Made by a program: the position numbers and the translations under genes
The notes under the pieces: generated by a model
The model's input: the letters and a program-made list of their open reading frames with translations, nothing else
The model's database searches: none
What the model was told of the DNA's origin: nothing
Part shown: in pieces, positions 1-10,618 of the stretch
Numbering within the stretch: position 1 is the stretch's first letter
How the letters are laid out: each line of letters begins with the position of its first letter
DNA from: Stigmatella aurantiaca DW4/3-1
GTDB taxonomy: Bacteria > Myxococcota > Myxococcia > Myxococcales > Myxococcaceae
Length of the DNA stretch: 64,000 bases
Direction of reading: 5' to 3'
Assembly (NCBI RefSeq): GCF_000165485.1
Contig: NC_014623.1
Location: 639,501 to 703,500 of the forward strand

Positions 1-254
1 AACGTCCCAAAGGGGACGAGGGATGCGCCGAACGCCGTGAACGAGCGGCGAAGGGGCCAGTGGTGCTCGGTGGCCACGCGGAACAGCGCGGAGACGAACA
101 GGAGAAAGAGCAGCCCGTGGAGGCTGCCCACCACGCGGACGGCGAGGGGCCATTCCAGGAGGTACTTGAGCGGCATCGCGATGAAGAGAAGGGCCAGGAA
201 GGACAGCCCTTCCAGGAGCCCGATGAGGCGGAGGCTGCGGAGCGCGTTCATCAT
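1..254 (-). CDS. DUF3817-type integral membrane protein (3' part missing at window edge)
   Basis: The frame opens with two adjacent ATG codons (254 and 251) and runs off the left edge, so only about 84 residues are visible. The sequence starts MMNALRSLRLIGLLEGLSFL and continues with hydrophobic stretches and the segment AMPLKYLLEWPLAVRVVGSLHG. This matches the DUF3817 family of small three-helix inner-membrane proteins, whose function is unknown. The first ATG overlaps the TGA stop of the upstream membrane-protein gene (253-251), so the two are probably translationally coupled. The family call rests on remembered sequence features, not on a search. Confidence 0.7.
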   Translation of the reverse strand, partial: MMNALRSLRLIGLLEGLSFLALLFIAMPLKYLLEWPLAVRVVGSLHGLLFLLFVSALFRVATEHHWPLRRSFTAFGASLVPFGT

Positions 255-616
255 CGAAGCTCGGACCAGGTGGGCCGGAAGACCATCAGCGCCAACACCA
301 GGAACAGGGGAAAAAAGGCCGCGGCGAAGGTGGCCACCGTCCGCCGGTCGCGCGAGACGCTGTAGACGAGGGCCAGCTGCGAGACCAGGGACAGGAGAAT
401 GCCCCCGAGGATCCAGAACTCCGTCAGGGGGATCAGCAGCTGCGTGGTCAGCAGGTATCCGGCGAACCACGTGACGACGAGGCCGGGGGAAGCGATGGCG
501 TGGACCGCGCGTTTGCGATCGGCGAGCGCCGTGGCGGCGAAGCTGCCGATGAGGCCTCCGCCATACAGGATGACCCCCGCGAATTTGAGCAAGAGGAGGA
601 GACGGTAAGTGAGCAT
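251..616 (-). CDS. small hydrophobic membrane protein, about four TM helices
   Basis: Taken from ATG 616, this encodes 121 residues beginning MLTYRLLLLLKFAGVILYGG, with about four predicted transmembrane helices and the charged tail RPTWSELR. The open frame extends upstream to a TTG at 709, but that extra stretch is hydrophilic and unlike a membrane-protein N-terminus, so the internal ATG is preferred. I do not recognise the family. It overlaps the DUF3817 gene by a few bases, so the two probably form a membrane-protein pair. The divergently transcribed GlxA-type regulator across the intergenic region is a candidate regulator of the pair. Confidence 0.65.
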   Translation of the reverse strand: MLTYRLLLLLKFAGVILYGGGLIGSFAATALADRKRAVHAIASPGLVVTWFAGYLLTTQLLIPLTEFWILGGILLSLVSQLALVYSVSRDRRTVATFAAAFFPLFLVLALMVFRPTWSELR

Positions 617-702
617 GGAAACGGGGCTCTGTGGGGCCGAGGAAGAGGGGAGTGCCGCCGGGATGGGCCGACGTATCGCATGCGTGCTCTCCCCCTCGCG
701 AG

Positions 703-842
703 TGGCCAAAATGCCAATGTTCGATGGATTCTGGCCATCCAGAAAAGTCAGGTGAAAAGCCTACGGATGTGAGGGGCACCAGGCTGACTTCAGAGGGCGG
801 TGCGCTTGGCGCGAAGCGTGTGGGGTGGCACATTCTGGCCAT
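703..842. promoter_or_regulatory. repeated ATTCTGGCCA-type sites in divergent promoter region
   Basis: The region between the membrane-protein pair and the GlxA-type regulator carries three related sites. TGGCCAAAAT is at 703-712. The inverted version ATTCTGGCCAT is at 728-738. An exact 11-base direct copy of ATTCTGGCCAT lies at 832-842 and includes the first two bases of the regulator's ATG. Sites at both ends of a divergent region, one on the start codon, would fit autoregulation. Binding by the adjacent regulator is inferred from position only. Confidence 0.4.
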
Positions 843-1785
843 GCATGTGATGGCCGTCGTGGCGCTGGAGGGAGTCGTCCCGTTCGACCTGTCGACCCCC
901 TGCGAGGTGTTCGGACGGGTGCGGTTGCCGGGAGGGCGTGCCGGGTACCAGGTCCGCGTGTGCGGGGTAACGCCCGAGGTGAACGCCGGGATGTTCTCCC
1001 TGCGGACACGTTACGGCCTCGGAGAACTGGCGCGAGCCGACACCATCATCTTGCCCGGCATCGCGGATCTCTCGGTGCCGGTGCCCGAGGCGCTCGTGGC
1101 GGCCGTTCGTGCCGCGGCGGCCACTGGCACACGCGTGGCGTCCATCTGCTCGGGCGCATTTCTTCTCGCCGCGACCGGGCTGCTCGATGGGCACCGTGCC
1201 ACGACGCACTGGTTGGGGGCGGAGGAGCTGGCTCGCCGCCATCCCGCGGTCCAGGTGGATCCGGACGTCCTGTATGTCGACAACGGCCAGTTCCTGACGT
1301 CGGCGGGCGCCGCGGCGGGGCTGGATCTGTGCCTGCACATGGTGCGGCTCGACTACGGCTCCGCGGTCGCCGCGGACGCGGCCCGGGTGTCGGTGATGCC
1401 ACTCGAGCGGGACGGGGGCCAGTCGCAGTTCATTCTGCACGCGCCGCCCGCACCGGATGGCTCTTCGCTCGAACCCTTGCTGCGGTGGCTGGAGGAAAGC
1501 CTCCACGAGCCGCTGACCCTCGAAGGCATCGCACAGCGCGCGGCGCTGAGCGTGCGCACCCTCAACCGGCGCTTCCGCGAACAGACGGGGACCACGCCGC
1601 TTCAGTGGGTGCTCCGGGCGCGCGTGCGCCGCGCTCAGCACCTGCTCGAGACCTCGGGACACTCGGTGGAGGTGATCTCCGCCAAGGTGGGATTTGGCTC
1701 GGCGACTGCTTTTCGCGAGCACTTCCACCGGATCGTGGCCACCAGCCCTCAGTCCTATCGCCGTGCCTTCCGTGCGCCGCGCTGA
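841..1785 (+). CDS. GlxA-family transcriptional regulator (DJ-1/PfpI-like domain plus AraC HTH)
   Basis: This is a 314-residue regulator. Residues about 1-175 form a DJ-1/PfpI (class I amidotransferase-like) sensor domain beginning MHVMAVVALEGVVPFDLSTP and carrying ASICSGAFLLAATG at the nucleophile-elbow position. Residues about 205-310 form an AraC-type double helix-turn-helix (LSVRTLNRRFREQTGTTPLQ, then VISAKVGFGSATAFREHF). The ATG at 841 is chosen because the domain starts there; upstream in-frame codons do not look like protein. Proteins of this architecture usually activate a neighbouring catabolic or stress gene; the ligand cannot be told. The divergent membrane genes are the likeliest targets. 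Confidence 0.85.
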   Translation: MHVMAVVALEGVVPFDLSTPCEVFGRVRLPGGRAGYQVRVCGVTPEVNAGMFSLRTRYGLGELARADTIILPGIADLSVPVPEALVAAVRAAAATGTRVASICSGAFLLAATGLLDGHRATTHWLGAEELARRHPAVQVDPDVLYVDNGQFLTSAGAAAGLDLCLHMVRLDYGSAVAADAARVSVMPLERDGGQSQFILHAPPAPDGSSLEPLLRWLEESLHEPLTLEGIAQRAALSVRTLNRRFREQTGTTPLQWVLRARVRRAQHLLETSGHSVEVISAKVGFGSATAFREHFHRIVATSPQSYRRAFRAPR

Positions 1786-1909
1786 GAGCAATGGCGTAAT
1801 TTTCCGCTAATATTTGATTTTCACGCTTAACAATTAATTCTGGTTTTTCTGTTTACAGGAGCAAGGGCGCGAAGTACCTCTTTGGCCCAAATCAGCCAAG
1901 GGAGCATTC
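1786..1909 (+). promoter_or_regulatory. AT-rich promoter region of the M11-like protease gene
   Basis: This gap is strikingly AT-rich for the window (TTTTCCGCTAATATTTGATT, then TTAACAATTAATTCTGG). It is followed by the likely ribosome-binding sequence AAGGGAG a few bases before the ATG at 1910. It probably holds the protease promoter, but no clear -35/-10 pair can be assigned. Confidence 0.4.
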
Positions 1910-3781
1910 ATGCATCCTGAAAACTTCAAGAAATGGATGACGCGGTCGGTGCTGGCGCTGGGACTGACCTGGGGTTGCTCGAACGTCGAGGAACTTCCCG
2001 TCTATGAAGGAGAGATCCAGCTCTTCGCGGTCGACCATGCGGATGGCTCTCACCGCATGGGTTACGGTTTGAGGACCGCGGATGGGCAAAGCTTCGAGCT
2101 GTCGTTCGAGGGTGAACCTGGGATCCGCGCGGGCGATCAAGTGGTGGTGCGCGGGTACGTCGCCCCGGAAGGCCGTCCAGCCCATGAGCCCCCTGGCCAA
2201 GTGGGCGAGGTGCTCCGGGCCGAGTCCATCGAAGTGCTTCCCGCCTCCGAGGAGGGGCTCGCCACGTCGAAGGACGCCCTGGTGGGGGGCACGCCCCGGA
2301 CCCTCCGGGTCGCCATTCTTCCCCTGGTGTTTCCCGGGTCGTCCGCGGGAATCGATACGGCCACGGCCAAGCAGCGTCTGGCGACCGTCCGCTCGTACTA
2401 CCAGGAGATCTCCTACGGCATCTGGAACGTCGAGGGCGACGCCCTCGCGCCGCTGAGCCTGGCCCGGCCGGCCAACTGCAACCTGGACACCATCAACAAC
2501 GCGGCCCGCGCGGCGGCGAAGAGCCAGGGAATCAACCTCGACGTCTACGCCCACGTGGGATTTGTGATCCCCACCAACTCGGGGCTCAGCAACTGTGCGT
2601 GTGGCCTGGCCTGGGTGGGCCGTCCCCCCGCGGCGAACTCGCCCACCATCGGCAACGGCAGCTTGTACACGTGCACGGATGCGAATGCCTTCGCCCACGA
2701 GTTCGGGCACGGCTTTGGCCTGGGGCACGCGGCGACGGCCCGCTGTGGCAGCGGCGTGGCGTACCAGACGAACCCCTACAGCAGTTGCTCGCCGGATGAG
2801 TACGGCAACCGCTTCAACACCATGGGCGGTGGCCTGGGCCACATGAACGCTTTCCAGAAGTCGGCCATGAAGTGGCTGGACCGGTGCAACACGCTCCGAG
2901 TTTCCAAGGACGGGGTGTTCGAGCTGACGCCGATCCAGTCCGCGTCCAACAGCACCCAGGCCTTGCAGATCCCGACCGGGGACAACGTGGGCGGCAAGCC
3001 GATCTACTTCTGGGTGGAGTACAGAAACCCCGCGCTCGCCACGTTCAACGCCGGCCCGAGCGGCTACCCGGAGACGGCCACCGGGGTGCACATCGATGTG
3101 GCGCAGGATTTCCGCGCCTCCGACGGCGATACCCGCCCGCTGTTGTTGGACCTCGCCCCGGGCTACCCCAACAACCACCAGGATCCCCGGCTCACCGCGG
3201 GCCGGACGTTCCAGGACCCCAATGGCCGGGTCAGCATCTCGGTGACCGAGCAGAACAGCCAGCGGGCCGTGGTCAAGGTGACCTTCCCCGGAGGCGGCTC
3301 CGGAACGAACGTCTGCGGGGATGGCTCGGTTCCGGGCTCGTCTGGCCCCCAGCCGGGTGGCACCTTCCAGTTGTCGGCCCAGCACAGCGGCAAGTGCCTG
3401 GATGTGTCCAACTCGGGCACGACGGACGGAACCAACATCCACCAGTGGGATTGCAACGGGACGAGCGCCCAGGCCTTCCGCCTGGAGGCGAAGGGCAACG
3501 GCACCTACACCCTCGTGAACATCAACAGTGGCAAGTGCGTGGACGTGGCCTCTTCGGGGCTCACGGATGGGACCAACATCCAGCAGTGGACGTGCAACGG
3601 GACGAACGCCCAGGCCTTCAGCCTCCAGGCGCGCAGTGATGGGACCGGCTACAACCTCGTCAACGCCAACAGCGGCAAGTGCGTCGAAGTGGCGGGGGGA
3701 GGCACCGGCAGCGGCACGAACGTCCAGCAGTGGAGCTGCAACAACGGCAGCCACCAGAGCTGGTCATTCACCCCGCGCTGA
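1910..3781 (+). CDS. secreted M11 (gametolysin)-like zinc metalloprotease lipoprotein with C-terminal ricin-type lectin domain
   Basis: The 623-residue product has an N-terminal signal ending in a lipobox-like LTWGC (Cys23), so it is probably a lipoprotein. Residues about 130-460 form a metalloprotease domain with the zinc motif HEFGHGFGLGH (H263, E264, H267, H273) and a Met-turn FNTMGGG near residue 305, as in gametolysin-like M11 peptidases. Residues about 480-623 are a beta-trefoil ricin-type lectin domain with three QxW-type repeats (IHQWDC, IQQWTC, VQQWSC). The lectin domain would bind glycans on prey or matrix. The gene stands alone with its own promoter. The peptidase family call is fairly firm; the substrate is unknown. 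Confidence 0.85.
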   Translation: MHPENFKKWMTRSVLALGLTWGCSNVEELPVYEGEIQLFAVDHADGSHRMGYGLRTADGQSFELSFEGEPGIRAGDQVVVRGYVAPEGRPAHEPPGQVGEVLRAESIEVLPASEEGLATSKDALVGGTPRTLRVAILPLVFPGSSAGIDTATAKQRLATVRSYYQEISYGIWNVEGDALAPLSLARPANCNLDTINNAARAAAKSQGINLDVYAHVGFVIPTNSGLSNCACGLAWVGRPPAANSPTIGNGSLYTCTDANAFAHEFGHGFGLGHAATARCGSGVAYQTNPYSSCSPDEYGNRFNTMGGGLGHMNAFQKSAMKWLDRCNTLRVSKDGVFELTPIQSASNSTQALQIPTGDNVGGKPIYFWVEYRNPALATFNAGPSGYPETATGVHIDVAQDFRASDGDTRPLLLDLAPGYPNNHQDPRLTAGRTFQDPNGRVSISVTEQNSQRAVVKVTFPGGGSGTNVCGDGSVPGSSGPQPGGTFQLSAQHSGKCLDVSNSGTTDGTNIHQWDCNGTSAQAFRLEAKGNGTYTLVNINSGKCVDVASSGLTDGTNIQQWTCNGTNAQAFSLQARSDGTGYNLVNANSGKCVEVAGGGTGSGTNVQQWSCNNGSHQSWSFTPR

Positions 3782-3794
3782 GCCGTCCGCGCTC

Positions 3795-3843
3795 GATGGG
3801 ACGTGTCACTGCCTCTGCTGACAGGTCATTGATACGTCCCATC
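3795..3843 (+). terminator. long inverted repeat after the metalloprotease gene
   Basis: GATGGGACGTGTCA (3795-3808) and TGATACGTCCCATC (3830-3843) pair with a single mismatch in 14, around a 21-base loop. It begins 14 bases after the protease stop codon. There is no following T-run, so it may be a factor-dependent terminator, an mRNA-stabilising hairpin or a protein-binding site. Confidence 0.45.
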
Positions 3844-3994
3844 CCTCTGACCACGAGAGGCGGCGGGCCTGAAGGCAGGGGGCCCTCAAGAGGTCCTCTC
3901 TTCTCTGAAAAATTAGGAACTCTGGGAATCGTGATGTTTGTGTCACGATGCGGGGAAGCCCCGTGGTCCCTTCTTTCGTCCAGGAGCCCAGTCC

Positions 3995-5200
3995 ATGAAC
4001 CCGAAGCGCACTCCCCCTCCGTTCGCCACCGCCCTGCTGGCCGGCTGGGCCAGCCTCCAGGGGTTGCCCGCCCTGGCGGAGCCGGTCTCCGTCTCGGAGA
4101 CCGTGTCAGCCCAAGACGTGTCACCCGGGATTCTCGCGGCCTTGCGTGAAGCGCAGGGGCGCACCGAGGAGCAACTCCTCGGCCGCCTGACCTTCGAAGC
4201 GCAGGCGATTCGTCTGGAGCAAGAGTTGAGCAAGGCGCTGGGTGAGCGCTTTGGAGGCGCCTGGCTGAGCGAGGAGGGCACCCACCTGCTCGTCGGTGTC
4301 ACCACCGAGGCGGGGGCCGCGCTCGTCCGCCGCGCGGGCGCCGAGCCGCGGCGCGTGGCCCGGAGCCAGGCGTTCCTGGAGCGCGTCAAGGCGGAGCTGG
4401 ACGCGCAGACGCGGAACGCCCCGCCGTCCGTCCATTCCTGGTACGTGGACCTGCCGGGCAACCGCGTGGCCGTGGAGGCCGAGGATGCGCACTCGCCCCA
4501 GTCCCGGGCCCACGCCTTCATCGCCCGGAGCAGCGGGGCGGCGGATGGGACGATCCAGGTGGTTCCCTCCAAGGGCGCGCCCCGCCCCGTCTACGATGTG
4601 CGCGGTGGAGACCCGTGTTTCATCGGAGGAGCCCGGTGCACGGTGGGCTTTTCCGTCAACGGAGGCTTCATCACCTCGGGCCACTGCGGCAGCGCGGGGG
4701 CGACCGTCACCGGGTACAACGGCGTGGTCATGGGGACCGTCCAAGCCTCGGTCTTCCCTGGCAAGGATTACGCTTGGGTCGCCACCAACTCCTCGTGGAC
4801 GCCTCAGCCTTGGGTCAACACCTACGGTGGCGGCAACGTCATCGTCACCGGCGCCCAGGCCGCGGTGGTGGGAGCTTCTGTCTGCCGGGCGGGCCCCACG
4901 ACCGGATGGCGGTGTGGAACGGTCCTGGCCCGGAATGCGACGGTGAATTATGCCCAGGGGTCGGTCACTGGCCTCGTGAGGACCAATGTCTGCAGTGAGC
5001 CAGGGGATTCCGGTGGCCCGTGGCTCTCGGGAAGTCAGGCGCAGGGCATGACGTCGGGCGGCTCGGGAAATTGTACGAGCGGAGGCCAGACCTACTTCCA
5101 ACCCGTACAGCCGGTCCTGAGCGCTTATGGACTGACGCTCAAGACGGGAAGCGCCCTCACCGTTTCGGATCTGGACGGGTGGATTCAGATCAGCCCCTGA
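3995..5200 (+). CDS. secreted S1-family serine protease, alpha-lytic/streptogrisin type, with pro-region
   Basis: The 401-residue preproenzyme has a signal peptide (cleavage near ALAEP, residues about 25-30). A pro-region follows to about residue 200, containing alpha-lytic-type folding-chaperone sequence. The mature chymotrypsin-fold domain carries the triad His230 (FITSGHCG), Asp258 (GKDYAWV) and Ser339 (EPGDSGGPW). Paired cysteines around the triad fit the S1E subfamily. The ATG at 3995 is chosen because the signal peptide starts there. Such enzymes are secreted, self-activating proteases; in a myxobacterium the likely job is degradation of prey protein or peptidoglycan crosslinks. It is transcribed alone. 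Confidence 0.9.
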   Translation: MNPKRTPPPFATALLAGWASLQGLPALAEPVSVSETVSAQDVSPGILAALREAQGRTEEQLLGRLTFEAQAIRLEQELSKALGERFGGAWLSEEGTHLLVGVTTEAGAALVRRAGAEPRRVARSQAFLERVKAELDAQTRNAPPSVHSWYVDLPGNRVAVEAEDAHSPQSRAHAFIARSSGAADGTIQVVPSKGAPRPVYDVRGGDPCFIGGARCTVGFSVNGGFITSGHCGSAGATVTGYNGVVMGTVQASVFPGKDYAWVATNSSWTPQPWVNTYGGGNVIVTGAQAAVVGASVCRAGPTTGWRCGTVLARNATVNYAQGSVTGLVRTNVCSEPGDSGGPWLSGSQAQGMTSGGSGNCTSGGQTYFQPVQPVLSAYGLTLKTGSALTVSDLDGWIQISP

Positions 5201-5229
5201 GGCGGCACGTCTTTTTCCGCTCCGCGCCC

Positions 5230-5260
5230 CTCCATCACCCTGAATCAGGGCGTGATGGAG
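5230..5260. terminator. strong hairpin between convergent protease and CARDB genes
   Basis: CTCCATCACCCTG (5230-5242) pairs with CAGGG and GTGATGGAG (5246-5260), with one bulged C and a three-base AAT loop. It lies at the junction of two convergent genes and covers the stop codon of the CARDB gene, so it could end transcription from both sides. No T-run follows on either strand. Confidence 0.5.
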
Positions 5261-5961
5261 AGGGTTGCATCCGCCTTCGTGTTGTTGTCTTCAATCAACT
5301 CGAGCCGGTTGTTCTGAGGGTCCACCATGGCCCCCAGATAGTACGTTCCCACCCATGGCACGGAGGCGGCTCCCTGCACGGGCAGGGTCTGGCATTGCCC
5401 TGCGAGGAGGGAGGCGGTGTTCATGCTTCCCACAGGATGATCGTGGAGGAACGAGGGAACCGTGGGTCCAGGGGGCGTGATGACCTTGTCGGAAGAGAGG
5501 TAGAGGGCGACCAGGGTGTTCTGGCCTTGGGTGCCCTGATTGCACACGGTCACGGTGGAGGTGAAAGGCTTGCCTCGCGCAACGCTCGTGGGACCGGTGA
5601 GCGCGGACACGATGAAGTCCGCGCCGTAGCCGATGCCGATGCGGCTGCCGAGCAGGGTGTTGTTGTCCTCGATGAGTTCGGGCCGGGTGTTCTGTGGGTC
5701 CACCACCGCGCCCAGGGAGTAGGCGCCCGGAGCGGGACTCCAGGCGGTGCCTGAGACCTGGAACGTCCGGCAAAGCCCGGGGGCCAGGATGGGGGTGGTG
5801 ATGCTGCCGAGCAGGAAGTCCGCCGGAGGCCCCGGGGGCAAGGCCGGGGAGATGACGGTGTCGGAGGACAGAAGCACCTCGACGCGGGTGCTGTCGCTCA
5901 GGGTGCCTTGGTTGCACACGGTGACCGAAGCCGTGAGGGGCTGATCAGGAGGCAAGGTCAT
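5245..5961 (-). CDS. CARDB-repeat protein, apparently 5'-truncated
   Basis: The 238 residues comprise two CARDB-type (Ig-like adhesion) repeats, each with a SVTVCNQGT-like strand and ending in the motif LELIEDNNT or PELIEDNNT. The second repeat has a full start (GADFIVSALTGPTSVARGKP). The first begins abruptly inside the domain at PPDQPLTASVTVCNQGT, and there is no signal peptide although the family is normally exported. Only 53 bases separate this start from the divergent GH76 gene. The likely history is loss of the 5' part of a longer surface protein. It may be a remnant rather than a working gene. Confidence 0.6.
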   Translation of the reverse strand: MTLPPDQPLTASVTVCNQGTLSDSTRVEVLLSSDTVISPALPPGPPADFLLGSITTPILAPGLCRTFQVSGTAWSPAPGAYSLGAVVDPQNTRPELIEDNNTLLGSRIGIGYGADFIVSALTGPTSVARGKPFTSTVTVCNQGTQGQNTLVALYLSSDKVITPPGPTVPSFLHDHPVGSMNTASLLAGQCQTLPVQGAASVPWVGTYYLGAMVDPQNNRLELIEDNNTKADATLSITP

Positions 5962-6014
5962 GATGGCATTTTTTCCTTGATTGGCTTGAAATACAGGTCC
6001 CTCCGGGAGAGACC

Positions 6015-7442
6015 ATGTCCAAAGTGATCCACAGTGTCGGCGCCGCCGTTGCGGCGCTTGTCGTGTCCGTGCCGTCGGTGTCCGCGGCGGCCATCTGTAA
6101 CAAGTATTGCGATGGCCGTGACCCAGCGCTGTCGCCGAAGGACCGCCAGCCGGTCAGCGCCTCCATCTACTCGCGGAGCATCGTGCTGCACTTCGACGAT
6201 GACGACGCGATGGGGTGGGCGTCCATCGAGAATGGCAATCCAGGAGACCAGGTGTGGCTCGACCGGTCCTTCGATGGGGGCCGCACCTGGGGTTCGGGCA
6301 GCAAGCTGGGCGAGACAGCCATCCCGGCTTCGTCCCGAGGCTGGCGCACCCAGATGTACAACGTGGACGACTGGGGCACCAACGGGGTGGGGGCCCTGCG
6401 CGCCTGTGGCAAGGCCGGTGACCGGCCCGAGATTGCCTGTACGCCCTGGGCTCGCACCACGTGGAACGCCTGGGACCGGCGCACCGCCGCGGCGACCGCG
6501 CTGATGCAGTTCTACGACAACAACACCGGCCTGTTCAGCACCACCGGCTGGTGGAACTCGGCCAATGCGCTGACCGCGATCATCGACAACATCCGGGTGT
6601 CCGGCATGCCGAGCTACCGCTACGCCATCGCCAACACCTATGACCGCAACCGCTCCGCGCAGGGCGGGAACTTCACCAACGATTACATCGACGACACGGG
6701 GTGGTGGGGGCTGGCGTGGATCGCCGCATACGACTTGACCCGCGAGACCCGGTATCTGGACACGGCCCGGGCCGACGCCGACTACATGGCGCGTTACTGG
6801 GACAGCGTGTGCGGCGGCGGGGTCTGGTGGAGCACGGCCAAGACGTACAAGAACGCGATTTCCAACAGCCTCTACCTGCAACTCAACGCCGCGCTGCACA
6901 ACCGCATCCCGGGGGACACCGTTTATCTGCAACGGGCCCGCGCGACGTGGACATGGTTCCAGGGCACCGGGATGATCAACTCATCGAACCTGGTGAATGA
7001 CGGAATCAATCTGAGCACCTGCAAAAACAATGGGGATGTCGCCTGGACGTACAACCAGGGCGTCTTGGTCGGAGGGCTCGCCGAGCTGTACCGGGCCACC
7101 GGTGACAGTGCCGTGCTGACTCGGGCTCGCCAGCTCGCGGACGCATCGACCACCCACGCGTCGCTCAACCCGAGCGGAATCCTCCGGGAGCCTTGCGAGA
7201 ACGGCGACTGCGGGGGCGATGGCCCCTCGTTCAAGGGGGCGTACGTCCGTGGATTGGGAGCGCTGAACGCGCTGCTGGCCGATCGGCCCTACAATGCCTA
7301 TCTGCGCCGTCAGGCGGACTCCGCGTACACGAAGAATCGCAACGCCCTGGACGCATACGGCCTGCATTGGGCCGGAGGCCTGGACCGCACGGATGCGGCC
7401 CGCCAGCACAGCGTCGTCGATCTGATGAACGCCGCGCCCTGA
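6015..7442 (+). CDS. secreted GH76-family alpha-1,6-mannanase
   Basis: The 475-residue product has a clear signal peptide (residues 1-25, [10 protein letters not shown]). The first about 140 residues form a beta-rich accessory region. The (alpha/alpha)-barrel hydrolase domain carries the family signature [12 protein letters not shown], with the catalytic Asp pair D226-D227. GH76 enzymes cut alpha-1,6-mannan backbones such as those of yeast cell walls. The start has a ribosome-binding sequence (GGGAGAG) just upstream. In this secretome context, digestion of fungal mannan or of mannosylated prey polymers is a reasonable role. It is convergent with the urease operon. Confidence 0.85.
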   Translation: MSKVIHSVGAAVAALVVSVPSVSAAAICNKYCDGRDPALSPKDRQPVSASIYSRSIVLHFDDDDAMGWASIENGNPGDQVWLDRSFDGGRTWGSGSKLGETAIPASSRGWRTQMYNVDDWGTNGVGALRACGKAGDRPEIACTPWARTTWNAWDRRTAAATALMQFYDNNTGLFSTTGWWNSANALTAIIDNIRVSGMPSYRYAIANTYDRNRSAQGGNFTNDYIDDTGWWGLAWIAAYDLTRETRYLDTARADADYMARYWDSVCGGGVWWSTAKTYKNAISNSLYLQLNAALHNRIPGDTVYLQRARATWTWFQGTGMINSSNLVNDGINLSTCKNNGDVAWTYNQGVLVGGLAELYRATGDSAVLTRARQLADASTTHASLNPSGILREPCENGDCGGDGPSFKGAYVRGLGALNALLADRPYNAYLRRQADSAYTKNRNALDAYGLHWAGGLDRTDAARQHSVVDLMNAAP

Positions 7443-7492
7443 GCATCCGTACCGGGTCCTCCGACGGCTCCAACGGACGAGGCCTCTCGCGT

Positions 7493-8221
7493 TCAGGCCG
7501 AGCCCGTTGCCTTGCGCCACGCCCCGAGGATGTGGTCGATGACCTCTTGGAGCCCCACGCCCTTCGTGACCTGGGTGAAGACGAAGGGCCCGTCGCCGCG
7601 CATCTTCCGCGCATCGCGGTCCATGACCGAGAGGTCCGCGCCCACGTGGGGTGCGAGGTCTGTCTTGTTGATGATCAACAGGTCCGACTGGGTGATGCCC
7701 GGTCCGCCCTTGCGCGGCACCTTGTCGCCGCCCGCCACATCGATGACGTAGATCGTGTAGTCCGCCAACTCGCGGCTGTACTGCGCCGCCAGGTTGTCGC
7801 CGCCGCTCTCCACGATGAGCAGTTGCGGCTTGAGCTCTTCCATGAGCTCCTCGAGCGCCAGCAGGTTGTGGCTGATGTCCTCGCGGATGGCCGCGTGGGG
7901 GCATCCTCCCGTCTCCACCGCCTTGATGCGCTCGGGAGACAGCGCCTTGTTGCGGACCAGGAACTCGGCATCCTCCTTGGTGAAGATGTCGTTGGTCACC
8001 ACGCCCAGCCGGTAGCCATCCCTCAGCGCGCGGCACAGCGCCAGCACCAGCGCCGTCTTCCCGCTGCCCACGGGCCCCCCGATGCCGATGGTGAAGGACC
8101 GCGAGGCGAAGTCGCGCAGCTGGCGCGGCTCGCGCTCGTGGAAGTGTCCCGGGTGGTCCATCTCCTCGTGGGTGTGGTCGTGATCGTCATGGCCGTGGCC
8201 GCGGTGGTCATCGTCGTGCAT
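7493..8221 (-). CDS. ureG: urease accessory GTPase UreG with histidine-rich N-terminus
   Basis: The 242-residue SIMIBI GTPase supplies nickel to urease with UreD and UreF. It has the P-loop GGPVGSGKT (residues 48-56), the conserved CPH motif in [12 protein letters not shown] and the late G motif IINKTDL. The unusual part is the N-terminus: ten histidines within the first 28 residues ([20 protein letters not shown] onwards), resembling the metal-binding tail normally carried by UreE. No ureE lies in this operon. The gene is last in the operon, with a 9-base gap after ureF. Confidence 0.95.
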   Translation of the reverse strand: MHDDDHRGHGHDDHDHTHEEMDHPGHFHEREPRQLRDFASRSFTIGIGGPVGSGKTALVLALCRALRDGYRLGVVTNDIFTKEDAEFLVRNKALSPERIKAVETGGCPHAAIREDISHNLLALEELMEELKPQLLIVESGGDNLAAQYSRELADYTIYVIDVAGGDKVPRKGGPGITQSDLLIINKTDLAPHVGADLSVMDRDARKMRGDGPFVFTQVTKGVGLQEVIDHILGAWRKATGSA

Positions 8222-8230
8222 GGGTTCACC

Positions 8231-8893
8231 TCAGGAAAGAAAGAGCCGTGAATAGAGTCGATCGTGTGTGGCGCTGAGCAGGTCCATCAGTGGAGAGGTC
8301 TGGCTCATCGCCTCGGCGCCCAGCTCGGAACAGGCCGCGAAGACCTCATCCAACAAAGGGGCGCACTGGTGCTGGAGCTGGTGGGACTCGTGGGTGCCCA
8401 CCATGCCCAGCCGGACCGCCGCGGAGAGCGTCCCCCGCAGGGTCAGGGACAGAAAGAGCTGCTGGGCCTCGAGCCGCTCCACCTCCAAGGCGCGCAGCAC
8501 CGCGCCGAAGAGGGGAGCATGGTGGAAGCGCAACCCCGCCTTCCGGACGGTTTGCTGCACGGGGCCCACGGGCCCGGGGAAGATGCGCGCGCACGTGCCC
8601 AGGAACGCCCGCCCTTGGGTGCGGCTCGCCCGGTTGGCCACGTGGTTGGTGAGGAATGCCTCCATCCGGGCATCCAGCGTTGGGAGCGAGGAGGGCTCAC
8701 GGTGGGCGGCACCCAGGACGGGCAGGGCACCATGCCCCGTCTGCCAGAGCAGCTCCCGTGCGAAGCGCTCCAGCCCTTCGCGGCCGCGCACCTCACCCTG
8801 TTGCAGCGCCGCCTCCAGCCCCCCCGAGTGCGCGAAGCCCCCGGTGGGAAAGCCTGAGTCCGCCAGCTGGAGCACCCGCCAGGAGACGCCCAT
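8231..8893 (-). CDS. ureF: urease accessory protein UreF
   Basis: The 220-residue all-helical protein has the UreF signature near its start (LQLADSGFPTGGFAHSGGLE). UreF bridges UreD and UreG in the complex that delivers nickel to the apo-urease active site. Length and motif match the family. It sits between ureC (9-base gap upstream) and ureG (9-base gap downstream), so it is clearly part of the operon. Confidence 0.93.
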   Translation of the reverse strand: MGVSWRVLQLADSGFPTGGFAHSGGLEAALQQGEVRGREGLERFARELLWQTGHGALPVLGAAHREPSSLPTLDARMEAFLTNHVANRASRTQGRAFLGTCARIFPGPVGPVQQTVRKAGLRFHHAPLFGAVLRALEVERLEAQQLFLSLTLRGTLSAAVRLGMVGTHESHQLQHQCAPLLDEVFAACSELGAEAMSQTSPLMDLLSATHDRLYSRLFLS

Positions 8894-8902
8894 GGCCGTG
8901 CC

Positions 8903-10614
<1,712 letters not shown>

Positions 10615-10618
<4 letters not shown>

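Noticed and set aside
1892..3754. Minus-strand open frame of 620 codons opposite the M11-like protease
   Set aside because: The sense strand has a signal peptide, zinc motif and ricin repeats; the antisense product is Val/Arg/Gly-rich noise.
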